Source: Candidatus Gastranaerophilales bacterium
GTDB lineage: Bacteria > Cyanobacteriota > Vampirovibrionia > Gastranaerophilales > Gastranaerophilaceae
Assembly: GCA_944323425.1 (NCBI GenBank)
Contig: CALUSL010000003.1
Coordinates: forward strand, 1 to 64,000
Direction of reading: 5' to 3'
Length of the DNA: 64,000 nt
Below the pieces are notes generated by a model that ran no database searches, was not told where the DNA came from, and saw nothing but the letters and a program-made list of their open reading frames with translations. A program made the translations under genes and the position numbers. Below, piece by piece: positions 36,490-46,340 of this stretch; the first letter of the stretch is position 1; each line of letters starts with the position of its first letter.

Positions 36490-37917
36490 TTATGAACTTC
36501 CGGTGCTTACACCGATACTTGAGAGCTGCTGCTGAAGCTGCGTAAACTGAGCCTGCATCTGCGCAATCTGCTGGTCCATATATGTAAACTGGTTCGTAAT
36601 CTGTTCCTGATAGACAAGCAGCTGATCTTCTTTTTTTGAGATTTTATCTTCCATATTGCTAATCTGACTTTGCAAAGACTCTGCACGTGCATTGAAATAT
36701 CCGCCATGAGTGTTAAGAGCCGAATCAAGTTGATCCTGCATCATCTGCATAAAACCTTCTGTTACGTTATTTGAGTCTGTATTTGAACCGATTAAAAGTT
36801 CTTTCACCGCTGTAGGATTAGCTGTAAAAGCTTTGAGAAATTTTTCTTTGTCAATAACAAGCTGATTCGTTTCTGCGTCCACATCCAGCCCTGGAGCACC
36901 TGTTGTAATACCAATATCCGCAAGAGATTTGTACACGCCGTTCGGTAGAACTTCGTCGGATGTCATGGTTCTGAGTCTGTTTCTTATATAAATAAGAGAA
37001 GTTTCTCCGTTCAGCTGACCGGTGCCTGCTGCGGTTGCGGTATCTGTGTCTGCGATGGCTTTGTTGTAAGCCGTAACAAACCCTTCTACAGCAGAAAGCA
37101 CGTTATCCGCACTAAAATCACGCGAAACTTCTATAGTGACCGGTGCATCGGTTTCTGTTACGGAAAGCAGGTTAACCGTGAGTCCCACAATGCCGGTGTT
37201 TGTGCTGTCAAGAGTGTTTGAGTTTGCTTCTCTTTCTTCGCCGTTGATTTTGTATTTAGCGGTTAAACCTTCTATGTTATAAGCTTCGGTCTGGTCGTCC
37301 CAGCCTGCGAGGTGGACAAAGTTCGAGTTTGTTTCAACGACCTCTATCGGATGGTTTCCGTACTCTGTGCTTTCCAGTACAATCTGACCGTTTTCCATAA
37401 AGGCTTTTACTTTTGCGTCCGGCGAGTTGTTTATCGCATAAATAAGCCCGTCTACCGTCATATCAGGTGATACTGAAATAACAGCACCGTTTATTGTAAA
37501 ACTTCCCGTCTGAACGTCTCCGAGTTCTGAGAGCTTTTTCGAGCTGTCTTTAAAAACTTCGTTTTCATAAGTTTTTTTCTGTGATTTTGTCGCAAGTCTG
37601 TCGACTTCGAGCGTAAGTCTTGTCGGTGTCGCAACCTGTGTGACCGTACATTCTACAATACTTTCATCCGATGTACTTACCTGTACTTTCGAGAAAATAT
37701 CGGATGACGGTCCGAACAGCGAATCCGTAAGTTTTGTGGTTGCTGTTTTTACCGAATTATATGTAGCTTTTAATGTATTAAGTGTATTAGACTTTTCCTG
37801 CAGCGCTTTTTGTTGTTCTGTCAGTGCGTCTATATCATCCTGTTTTAGTCCGACTAATGCATCAATCCAGTCACTGATAGGCAATCCCGAACCAATACCT
37901 GTGAATTGTATAGTCAT
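36490..37917 (-). CDS. fliD: Flagellar filament cap protein FliD
   Basis: 475 residues. FliD_N starts FTGIGSGLPISDWIDALVGLK. A flagellin-hook-IN-like middle and FliD_C follow, ending in a coiled coil (QSQISNMEDKISKKEDQLLVYQEQ) typical of HAP2. It caps the filament and guides flagellin polymerisation outside the cell. GAGG is upstream. It lies 130 bp downstream of gshA on the same strand with an AT-rich gap, likely its own promoter. Length is normal. Confidence 0.9.
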   Translation of the reverse strand: MTIQFTGIGSGLPISDWIDALVGLKQDDIDALTEQQKALQEKSNTLNTLKATYNSVKTATTKLTDSLFGPSSDIFSKVQVSTSDESIVECTVTQVATPTRLTLEVDRLATKSQKKTYENEVFKDSSKKLSELGDVQTGSFTINGAVISVSPDMTVDGLIYAINNSPDAKVKAFMENGQIVLESTEYGNHPIEVVETNSNFVHLAGWDDQTEAYNIEGLTAKYKINGEEREANSNTLDSTNTGIVGLTVNLLSVTETDAPVTIEVSRDFSADNVLSAVEGFVTAYNKAIADTDTATAAGTGQLNGETSLIYIRNRLRTMTSDEVLPNGVYKSLADIGITTGAPGLDVDAETNQLVIDKEKFLKAFTANPTAVKELLIGSNTDSNNVTEGFMQMMQDQLDSALNTHGGYFNARAESLQSQISNMEDKISKKEDQLLVYQEQITNQFTYMDQQIAQMQAQFTQLQQQLSSIGVSTGSS

Positions 37918-38046
37918 AATCCGTTACCTCTATTACAATTATATTTAATTGTACGCAGAACCGACATGTATTTTATCATACATATATACTATATTATATC
38001 ACTTTTTTATATCATTTCTACCCCCTCTGGAGGAAGAAGTTTACAA

Positions 38047-39387
38047 TTAGACCAGTTTAGAGTATTCAGCCAGCTCAAAAAGCCTGTTTTTCCACTGATT
38101 TTCCCATTTTTGAATAATTAAATCAGCCGGTGTAAATCCCTTTTTCACAAGCTCCAAAATAGGAATCAGGTATTTTTCATCGCCTGCCGCATCATTTTTC
38201 AGACCGTGCATTGAAATGTTAAGAAGCTCGAGAGCAAGCTCTGAAATTTTTCTGTTTTTTATTGAAAAGTCCAGTCCGAATTTAGGCGCTTTGTGTCTCA
38301 TGTTCTGAAAATCACGGTAAGTAAACGGTTCAAGAAGCTTTTCAGCTGCTTCAACAGCGTCGTCGTTGTAAATAATACCCTTCCAGAGCGCGGGTACGGA
38401 TGGAATGAGGCTGCTGCGCTGGTTGTCGTGGTTTCTTATTTCAAGGTAAGATTTTAGCCGCACGTCCGGAAAATACAGGCTGGAGTGAAGTTCCCAGTCT
38501 TCTATCGTGGGGCTGAATCCGAGATATCCGCATTTCAGGAACTGGCGGAATGTGAGATTTCTGACAGGGATTGCGCCTGTGCACTCAAGCGGCCGCTCAA
38601 TAAAAATCATGGGCACATCGAGCAAAACTTCCGCATAATCAGCAAAACTAAAGCAGCTTTTCTTTTTAAAAATTTTCGGTGAGACGAGCCCGCAGCGGGC
38701 ATTGTCCGTACTCAGCCAGCTCAGTGCGCGGTAAGATTTGTATTTTGTTAATTTTCCGTTTCTGACAGGAGAGTTTGAAAAAATTGCTGATACAACCGGC
38801 GAGAGTTTCAGGGCAAGTCTGAATTTTCTCATTGCATCCTGCTCGTCGCAAAAATCCATGCCGACCTGAATTCCGGCGGTTTCTCTCATCATTACGAGCG
38901 GTTTTGAGGCTACTTCGGGCAGGTATGAACTCATCAGGGCATAGCGTTTTTTGGGTATTATTTTTATGTTTTTGTATGTCGAGAGCGGCTGAATTCCGTA
39001 GCCCAGCCAGCTAATCCCCAGTTTTTCGCCGAGTTCTGCCGTTTCTTTGTTGTATTTGTCGATTTTTGTTTTTATTTCGGACACTGTTTTTTGCGGGTTC
39101 AGGCTCAATTCAAATTGGGAGCCCGGCTCCAGCGTTATGTGTGCCGTGTCTTTGCTCATTCCTATTATGCTTTTTCCGTCGAAAATGCCGTCCCAGTCTC
39201 CGTTGTTGTACTGGAGCATGAGCCTTACTATATCCTCGTACTGAACGGCGCGCAGGCTTTTTGTGTAAACAGGGAGTTTCTCAAACTCGATACCGATTCC
39301 GCGCGTTTTTTTACATCCGGCGTAAAATCCTTCAGTGAGCTGCTTTTTCTCGAGTATTAAATTTTTTTCAACAGGATTTTTCAGCAT
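38047..39387 (-). CDS. gshA: Glutamate-cysteine ligase, plant/proteobacterial type
   Basis: 446 residues of the GCS2 family. GIGIEFEKLPV (~32) opens the ATP/Mg site. ITLEPGSQFELSL (~86), VQVGMDF-like QVGMDFCDE (~175), and later RLKSYLEIRNHDNQ (~310) are family hallmarks. It forms gamma-glutamylcysteine from Glu, Cys and ATP in the cytosol. Its start overlaps the stop of gshB by 7 bp. Finding the two-gene pathway in an apparently anaerobic gut lineage is notable. Confidence 0.88.
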   Translation of the reverse strand: MLKNPVEKNLILEKKQLTEGFYAGCKKTRGIGIEFEKLPVYTKSLRAVQYEDIVRLMLQYNNGDWDGIFDGKSIIGMSKDTAHITLEPGSQFELSLNPQKTVSEIKTKIDKYNKETAELGEKLGISWLGYGIQPLSTYKNIKIIPKKRYALMSSYLPEVASKPLVMMRETAGIQVGMDFCDEQDAMRKFRLALKLSPVVSAIFSNSPVRNGKLTKYKSYRALSWLSTDNARCGLVSPKIFKKKSCFSFADYAEVLLDVPMIFIERPLECTGAIPVRNLTFRQFLKCGYLGFSPTIEDWELHSSLYFPDVRLKSYLEIRNHDNQRSSLIPSVPALWKGIIYNDDAVEAAEKLLEPFTYRDFQNMRHKAPKFGLDFSIKNRKISELALELLNISMHGLKNDAAGDEKYLIPILELVKKGFTPADLIIQKWENQWKNRLFELAEYSKLV

Positions 39388-40361
39388 AATTCTACCGGAG
39401 TTTTTGTTTTGTAATCAATAAACGCAAGCAGTTTCTCCATCAATTTGTCCTGAAAACGGGTGTTGTTTCTCGTGTTTATTTCTTCGATAAAGAAACACGG
39501 GCTGGTCACGTTAATCTCGATTACGTATTCGTCAATCACATCAAGCCCGACCATATAAAGTCCCATTTTTCCGAGTTTTTGTGCAATTTTTTGCGCCTCG
39601 CTTTTTTCTCGCGGTGTCAGTTCCGAGTGCGTGAAAAATTCAGCGCTGTGCGTGTTGAATTTGAAATCATTTTTTCCGGGCAGCTTTGTTATGCATTCGT
39701 CAAAAACGTGGTCGCCGAGAATGAGTACTCGTTTGTCGCCGTGGCGTGCTTTGTCCAGATATTTTTGGACCATGACAAGCGTTTTTCCGTCGTTTGTGAT
39801 GTTTGAGATGATGGAGTTTTCGTTTTTGTCTCCGTTTTTCAGATAGAACACGCCGCTTCCGAAACATCTGTTCATCGGTTTTATTATTGCTTCTCCGTTT
39901 TTCTCAACGAAGCTGCGTATTTCGTCTTTTGAGCTTGAGACTATGTTTTCGGGCGCAAACTCCGGAAAATAGTTCAGGTGAAATTTTTCATTAAAATTTT
40001 TTATTGCGGACGGGTCGTTGATGAGCAGAGTTTTTTCTCTGTCCACAAAATCAAAAACATAACATGCGTTTATATAGTCGATATCAACGGGCGGATCCGG
40101 TCTGAAAAAAACTATATCAAAATCATTCACAAACTTTTTTTCTTCTGATTTCCTGTAAAAAATATCGTTGTTTTTCACAAAAGCTTCAAAGCATGAGACT
40201 TTTGCCTGAGTGTTTTCTACCATTAGTCTGTTTTTTGTCGAAATTGAAACATTAAATTCTCTGTCCAAAAATTCTTTTATAAGCCAGAAATTTGTGACAA
40301 GACGGTTGAACTCAAAGTATTTCAGCTCAATTTCGTCAATTATAAACAATATATTTTTCAT
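39381..40361 (-). CDS. gshB: Glutathione synthetase, ATP-grasp
   Basis: 326 residues. ATP-grasp layout: FFRPDPPVDIDY (~85), substrate-loop LLINDPSAIKNFNEK (~112), ATP-binding AIIKPMNRCFGSGVF (~158), and the metal site VIEINVTSPCF (~285). It joins gamma-glutamylcysteine with glycine. First gene of a gshB-gshA operon, divergent from gloA with 93 bp between. Length is typical. Confidence 0.9.
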   Translation of the reverse strand: MKNILFIIDEIELKYFEFNRLVTNFWLIKEFLDREFNVSISTKNRLMVENTQAKVSCFEAFVKNNDIFYRKSEEKKFVNDFDIVFFRPDPPVDIDYINACYVFDFVDREKTLLINDPSAIKNFNEKFHLNYFPEFAPENIVSSSKDEIRSFVEKNGEAIIKPMNRCFGSGVFYLKNGDKNENSIISNITNDGKTLVMVQKYLDKARHGDKRVLILGDHVFDECITKLPGKNDFKFNTHSAEFFTHSELTPREKSEAQKIAQKLGKMGLYMVGLDVIDEYVIEINVTSPCFFIEEINTRNNTRFQDKLMEKLLAFIDYKTKTPVELC

Positions 40362-40454
40362 AAACTGCTCCCTTTAAAAAATATATCAGTTAAACCAAAA
40401 ATTACAATGATATGATATGATTAAATCTATCGAGTATAAAAAGAGGCGAAATTT

Positions 40455-40829
40455 ATGAAATTTTTACATGCAATGATTAGAGTAAAAGATATTGAAAAAT
40501 CAAAAGAGTTTTACGAAAAACTGCTGGGGTTGAAACCTTCGCATACCATAAATCTCGAGGACTCAAAACTTCACTATTTTTCTGACGGTAATATTGAAAT
40601 AGAGCTGACGGAAAATTTTGAAAATCCTGAAAACGGATATGAAAACGGTTCCGCTTTCGGTCATTTTGCATTTGAATGCGAAGATTTGGATGCTTTCGGC
40701 AGAAAAATGCATGAAATGAATTACGAATACCTCTGGGAGCCGTATTTCATGAAAGAAGTGAATACAAGAATTGCATTTTTGAAAGACCCTGATGGAAATG
40801 AAATTGAACTGATAGAGAAAAAGAAATAA
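40455..40829 (+). CDS. gloA: Lactoylglutathione lyase (glyoxalase I)
   Basis: 124 residues, single glyoxalase/VOC unit. Metal ligands match the E. coli set by alignment of motifs: His5 (MKFLH), Glu50 (IEIEL), His70 (AFGHFAF) and Glu118 (DGNEIEL). It isomerises the methylglyoxal-glutathione hemithioacetal. Its place opposite gshB-gshA supports a true glutathione-dependent role. GAGGCG lies upstream of the ATG. Confidence 0.88.
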   Translation: MKFLHAMIRVKDIEKSKEFYEKLLGLKPSHTINLEDSKLHYFSDGNIEIELTENFENPENGYENGSAFGHFAFECEDLDAFGRKMHEMNYEYLWEPYFMKEVNTRIAFLKDPDGNEIELIEKKK

Positions 40830-42197
<1,368 letters not shown>

Positions 42198-42216
42198 AAA
42201 AATCTTTCTATCACCT

Positions 42217-42247
42217 AAACAGCGCCTTTAAAAACGGCGCTGTTTCT
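42217..42247 (+). terminator. Intrinsic terminator
   Basis: AAACAGCGCC and GGCGCTGTTT around a 9-nt loop, then CTTTAT. Confidence 0.8.
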
Positions 42248-42468
42248 TTATGCTTTTATATTTTTGAATTTGTTATCAGGGGATTTACTCCCATCGCTGA
42301 AGGGTTTACGCCAAAGGATTAATTTTTCTTAACTTTTTCTTTAAAAGTGTTTTTTTTAAATTTTGTGCATGATAAACTTACTTTAGAAACTGAAACTGAA
42401 ATTTCGAAACCTAATGCACCAAACCTACTAAACCTATGTTTCGAAGTTTCAACACAGACAGGGAAAGT

Positions 42469-43254
42469 ATGATTCACCTATACACTAAATCGCCGAAACT
42501 GCTGAACAACAAGGTTTCCGCAGAGAAAACCTGCGGGAACAAAAATCATCACTTTTCCGAAACTTCTGTTAAAAATATTAATAGTAATTCTTTTAAGACC
42601 GCACAAGTCACCTTTGGCGGTCTTTTTTATAATCCTGCAAATGCAAAAAACGTAAAGTCTATTGTCGACACAAAAGGCTGGGCTTTTTCAAAAAACAAAG
42701 GCGTGCTGTGGTTTATCAACAAAGCCGCAAACAACCAGACTCTTTTCGATGCACTCTTTGCGCTCGGTATAAACTGCGGAATCAGACCTGCTGCGATAAT
42801 GATGCAGGGCGGTGATGAAGACTATCAGAAAAACAAAAAGGCTGCTGCTCATTCGATTACGTCGGGGCTGGTCGGGTATGGTATGGCTGTTGTTTTGTTC
42901 TCTCCGATTTCTAATGCGCTGAAACTCATCAAAAAAGATGCACCGACTTATGCTAAAAAAGCAATGGACTTTTTGACCTTCAACAATACAAAAAAAATCG
43001 GAGCTTCAAAACGCTACCAGACTCTCGTCATGCTCTTTAACTACACCCCGCAGATTTTGACGTCGTCTATGCGTTCCGCTGCTACGATTGCGATGATTCC
43101 TTACATCGACAAGTATGTTATAAGCAAAATTTTCAAACCCAAAAACAAAACCAATCTGCCGCCGCAGCAGCCCCAAAACTATGACGAGTTTAGATTTCAG
43201 TATTTGAATTTCAAAAAAAATATTTTCCAGAGTTTTATGGGAGGGGTGAAATAA
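42469..43254 (+). CDS. Lineage-specific membrane-associated hypothetical
   Basis: About 261 residues from ATG 42469, preferred for its AGGGAAAG site; ATG 42436 is also in frame but has no site. TFGG (~35) is the F-x-G motif seen in several hypotheticals here. Hydrophobic segments lie at ~80-95 and ~120-150, with VVLFSPISNALKLI. The tail is basic. The stop overlaps the next ATG. Inverted text (GAAATTTCGAAAC/GTTTCGAAGTTTC) surrounds 42397-42450 and may form a leader hairpin. No family recognised. Confidence 0.65.
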   Translation: MIHLYTKSPKLLNNKVSAEKTCGNKNHHFSETSVKNINSNSFKTAQVTFGGLFYNPANAKNVKSIVDTKGWAFSKNKGVLWFINKAANNQTLFDALFALGINCGIRPAAIMMQGGDEDYQKNKKAAAHSITSGLVGYGMAVVLFSPISNALKLIKKDAPTYAKKAMDFLTFNNTKKIGASKRYQTLVMLFNYTPQILTSSMRSAATIAMIPYIDKYVISKIFKPKNKTNLPPQQPQNYDEFRFQYLNFKKNIFQSFMGGVK

Positions 43255-44195
43255 TGAAAATCAATTCACTTAACACCGTCCCGTCTTTCAAAACCGCTCC
43301 GGCTGCAAAAGCTGTTCCTTCCGTTAATGCAGCTTCTACGGCTCAATCTGTTCCTTCGTTTAAAGCGGCTCCGACAGCTATTGAGCACAATCTCGCAAAA
43401 GGACTCGGCGAACTTGCTGCTACGAAATCCGTTCAGAAGCTCGTGGATTATCTGAAAGACAAAAATTATCAACGCCACATTCCCGCAGCGGTTGGGGTTA
43501 CGCTTTCCAGCTTTTACATGCTGGACACAGCCCGCTCAAAGAAAATTGAAAGCGACCAGAAGCTGCCTTTGATTTTGAATCAGGGTACGGTTCTTGCGAT
43601 TTCAACGACAGGCGCTTATACTATAAATGAATTTCTTGACCGCAAGCTCGACAACCTCGGGCAGACTTTTGCTATTGCGAACATGGAGGACAAAAAGGCA
43701 CAGAAAGCGCTCATAAAACTTTCGGATAATCCTGAATATATCAACGTTCTCAAACGTGCGCCGCAGCTCGGTGCTCTCAGAGAAAGGCTGCGCGATGAGT
43801 TTGAATACACCGCAAAAATGGCGAAAACCCTGAAAAAAGAATCTGCGAAAAATCCGGGAGACAAGGGGCTTTCCAATGTGCTCGAGGCTGTATCGAAAAT
43901 TGATTCTAAAGACGTTTTGAAATTCGATAAAGCAAAAGAAATTTTTATAAACAATATTAAAAACAGCAAAATTCTTGAAAAAATTTATGACAGGCATGCT
44001 GTAAAAAATGCAATAAATATTATTGCAGAGGGTGAAAAAGATTTGCCGGAAAAACTTACGGGATTTAAGATTGCAAAATCGCTGGTTGTCTTTGGTTTGA
44101 TGTACAGGTTCTTCACTCCGGTAATTGCAACGCCTCTTGCGAACAAGGCAAGCAAATATATTGAGGAAAGGGAAAAAGCTGCTGCTCTTCAATAG
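43254..44195 (+). CDS. Lineage-specific membrane-associated hypothetical
   Basis: 313 residues, start overlapping the previous stop (TAATG), with GGAGGGG. The N-terminus has an Ala/Pro-rich stretch in which SFKTAPAAKAVPS and SFKAAPTA are near-repeats. A helical, charged middle follows. The C-terminal hydrophobic segment VVFGLMYRFFTPVIATPLANK (split by a basic tail) resembles those of 21907 and 42469. No family recognised. Probably acts with its upstream partner at the membrane; inferred. Confidence 0.65.
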   Translation: MKINSLNTVPSFKTAPAAKAVPSVNAASTAQSVPSFKAAPTAIEHNLAKGLGELAATKSVQKLVDYLKDKNYQRHIPAAVGVTLSSFYMLDTARSKKIESDQKLPLILNQGTVLAISTTGAYTINEFLDRKLDNLGQTFAIANMEDKKAQKALIKLSDNPEYINVLKRAPQLGALRERLRDEFEYTAKMAKTLKKESAKNPGDKGLSNVLEAVSKIDSKDVLKFDKAKEIFINNIKNSKILEKIYDRHAVKNAINIIAEGEKDLPEKLTGFKIAKSLVVFGLMYRFFTPVIATPLANKASKYIEEREKAAALQ

Positions 44196-44215
44196 CGCAG
44201 CTGAAAAAGCATACC

Positions 44216-44418
44216 CCCCCGGGCATGACCGCGGCAATCTATAGAGACATCACAAAGTGTCATCCTGAACTATTGTAAAAACATGCGACGCTGGTTGACT
44301 GGATTGCTTCGGTCGTCCTGCGGACTCCCTCGCAATGACGGGGAAAGAAAACGCAAAATGATACGTCATTGCGAGCGAACGAAGTGAGCGCGGCAATCCA
44401 TAGAAACATGAGATGTGA
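44216..44418. repeat. Dispersed repeat mosaic
   Basis: Contains a truncated two-hairpin unit (GTCATCCTGAAC near 44260). Two CATTGC-family units in opposite orientation follow (~44295-44340 and ~44367-44400). No gene. Confidence 0.75.
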
Positions 44419-44989
44419 CATGTATTGATAATATTTATTATCTAAAAACTACCCTCAAACTAGCGTAGCAATCCCCCCCTCCCGACCATTGAAAGAACTC
44501 TGTTGAGGTTTGACTAAATGTCAAACCGAAATAGAGGCAGGCGACGTCAGAAGCGAAGCTTCTGCAAGCCGTATAACTATTGAAAGTTAATTAAACAACG
44601 ATTATTGGTGGAACATAGAGCATAAATCGTATTATTGAAGCCGACAAGTTTTTTTTACGTTCATTTCTTTTCTTTTGTACTTGCGCATGCAAAAGAAAAG
44701 AAACGAACCAAAGAAAAGAAAACCAGCGCAAATCAAAAGAGCTTGTAAGGTCTTTGTTCAAAAATTTCAGGTCACATGAACCTGTAAATTTTTTCCAAAT
44801 ACCAACAAGCTCTAACCGAGGTTACGACAGGGGGACACCCTCCCTCCGGCTCGCGTTAAACGGCGTTGCGCCTTCCGCCTGCGCGTAAGGCTTCAGCCTC
44901 TGCTCGCCTCCACCCTCCGGCTCGCGTTAAACGGCGTTGCGCCTTCCGCCTGCGCGTAAGGCTCCAGCCTCTGCTCGCCTCCACCCTCA
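44419..44989. mobile_element. Element C: partial MITE-like hairpin element
   Basis: The left end CATGTATTGATAATATTTAT and the following block match elements A and B. The interior holds a 20-bp near-perfect stem (44658-44677 with 44690-44709, CTTTTCTTTTG type). It also holds the AAATTTTTTCC/TTGAACAAAGACC block shared with element D. The right terminal repeat is missing; a 71-bp tandem duplication (44843 and 44914) sits there instead. Confidence 0.65.
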
Positions 44990-45300
44990 ACACACAAAAA
45001 AAATAAAAGCCGTGCCACTGCCTATCGACAAATGGAAAAATATTTCGCCGTCATATTTCCCTCCTTCACAGAGTTCAAACACCCGAAAGTTGAATCTTAG
45101 TGCTGCTGCATTCCTGCTCTGACACGGTTCGACTGCTTTCGCCGAAAGAATCTGTGCTATCAACGGAAAATATTCCGTCTCCATACTCCGCCATAAGCCT
45201 CACAGCAGGCTCTTCACCCCGCATAAGCGTTCGGGTCGAGAGATCCGCTACGTCCCCGTGGAGCACGGCACTTATTATTGTAACGTAAAAGTTTTTATTT
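44990..45300 (-). pseudogene. Possible broken gene remnants before exported-protein pair
   Basis: On the minus strand a frame from ~45290 to 45075 reads ...TRTLMRGEEPAVRLMAEYGDG... without a good start. A second frame overlaps below it (45184-44987). A strong AAGGAGGG ribosome site then precedes an ATG whose frame stops after ten codons. The text is not repeat-like, so decayed coding sequence is plausible. No family recognised. Confidence 0.3.
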
Positions 45301-45361
45301 GCAAAATTTCTAATTTACTAGGATAATATTATTGTCTGGTAATTTATTATTAGGAGATTAT

Positions 45362-45784
45362 ATGAAAAAATTATTCGGCACAATTTTATTAGCAGGCATC
45401 TTGTTCCTCCCGAACATTGCTAACGCAAACGAAGAAGAATTTTACGAACATTTAAAGACTTGCACCCCGTACAATGCATATTATCCTAATAACGGCGCCG
45501 GAAAAATCATCACAGGCGGAACCGTTGACAGCTGCGAGGTTACTGTAGTAAATTATCCTGACAAATATTACAAATGTGTCATGACGAAAAATGACATAGA
45601 AAGGGCTGTCTCGGCATTTGACGAAGGACCGTCCAAAAACAGAGCCATCATCATTAAAAGAAAAGACGGCACAATCGGAAAATACAACGGCTGGTCCGGC
45701 GCGGGCGTTTTCTGGAATGAGCTCACAGAGTACGATACAGTATGCAAAAAAGTTGACAAACAGGAGATAAATACGAATGAATAA
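45362..45784 (+). CDS. Small exported four-cysteine protein
   Basis: About 140 residues from ATG 45362 (TTAGGAG upstream). The signal peptide (~1-22) ends ANA. The mature part has four Cys: LKTC, VDSCEV, YYKCVM and DTVCKK. It is paralogous to the next gene (EEFYEHLKTC against ERFYKYLKTC, same Cys order), suggesting two conserved disulfides. No family recognised. Envelope location. Confidence 0.75.
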   Translation: MKKLFGTILLAGILFLPNIANANEEEFYEHLKTCTPYNAYYPNNGAGKIITGGTVDSCEVTVVNYPDKYYKCVMTKNDIERAVSAFDEGPSKNRAIIIKRKDGTIGKYNGWSGAGVFWNELTEYDTVCKKVDKQEINTNE

Positions 45785-46175
45785 ACATTTTTTATGGCTG
45801 CTTGCAGCATCAGTATTTTTGCTTTCGGCTAATGCCTCAAATGCGACTGATGAAGAAAGATTTTACAAATACTTAAAAACTTGCAGAACATTCAATTCTG
45901 TAAAAACCAATTCTGAAAATTTTAAAACAGGAAGAATCATATACGGTCCGGAAGGACAGAATTGCAAAATCAGAGTCGTCATCTCTCCGGGATATGACAT
46001 GACCTGCAACCTGACAGAAGCTGAAAGAAAAGTCGGACTTGACGCTTATTACGAAAGAAAGTACGAGGGATACCGCTCGGAAGACTACACAAACTGGGCG
46101 CCAAAACATATTTTCTGGAAAGAGCTTCTTCATTCACAAGCATGCACCTACAATTACGAACACACCGGTTTATAA
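45777..46175 (+). CDS. Small exported four-cysteine protein, paralogue
   Basis: 132 residues, overlapping the previous gene by 8 bp. The signal peptide (~1-23) ends SNA. Cysteines fall at LKTC, GQNCKI, DMTCNL and SQACTY, in the same order as the upstream paralogue. The last codons and stop form the ascending arm of the terminator. No family recognised. Confidence 0.75.
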   Translation: MNKHFLWLLAASVFLLSANASNATDEERFYKYLKTCRTFNSVKTNSENFKTGRIIYGPEGQNCKIRVVISPGYDMTCNLTEAERKVGLDAYYERKYEGYRSEDYTNWAPKHIFWKELLHSQACTYNYEHTGL

Positions 46176-46190
46176 AAACCGGTTTTTTTT
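46164..46190 (+). terminator. Intrinsic terminator overlapping the stop codon
   Basis: ACCGGTTT (46164-46171) pairs with AAACCGGT (46176-46183), then seven T. The TAA stop lies in the loop. Confidence 0.8.
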
Positions 46191-46340
46191 CTCCTCTGTT
46201 TACATCTTTACAAAGCGCGTATTTACCTGATACAATGTGTAGACTTTAGTGTGAGTTTTACAAAATTCAACATTTCTATATTTTTTGTCAAAAAAAATGT
46301 ATTACATGTTTTGTAGCAGTAAACTCAGGAAGGTGTAATT

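Noticed and set aside
44937-45288. Plus-strand ORFs of about 60 residues
   Set aside because: Their text is the tandem repeat and its flank; no ribosome site.
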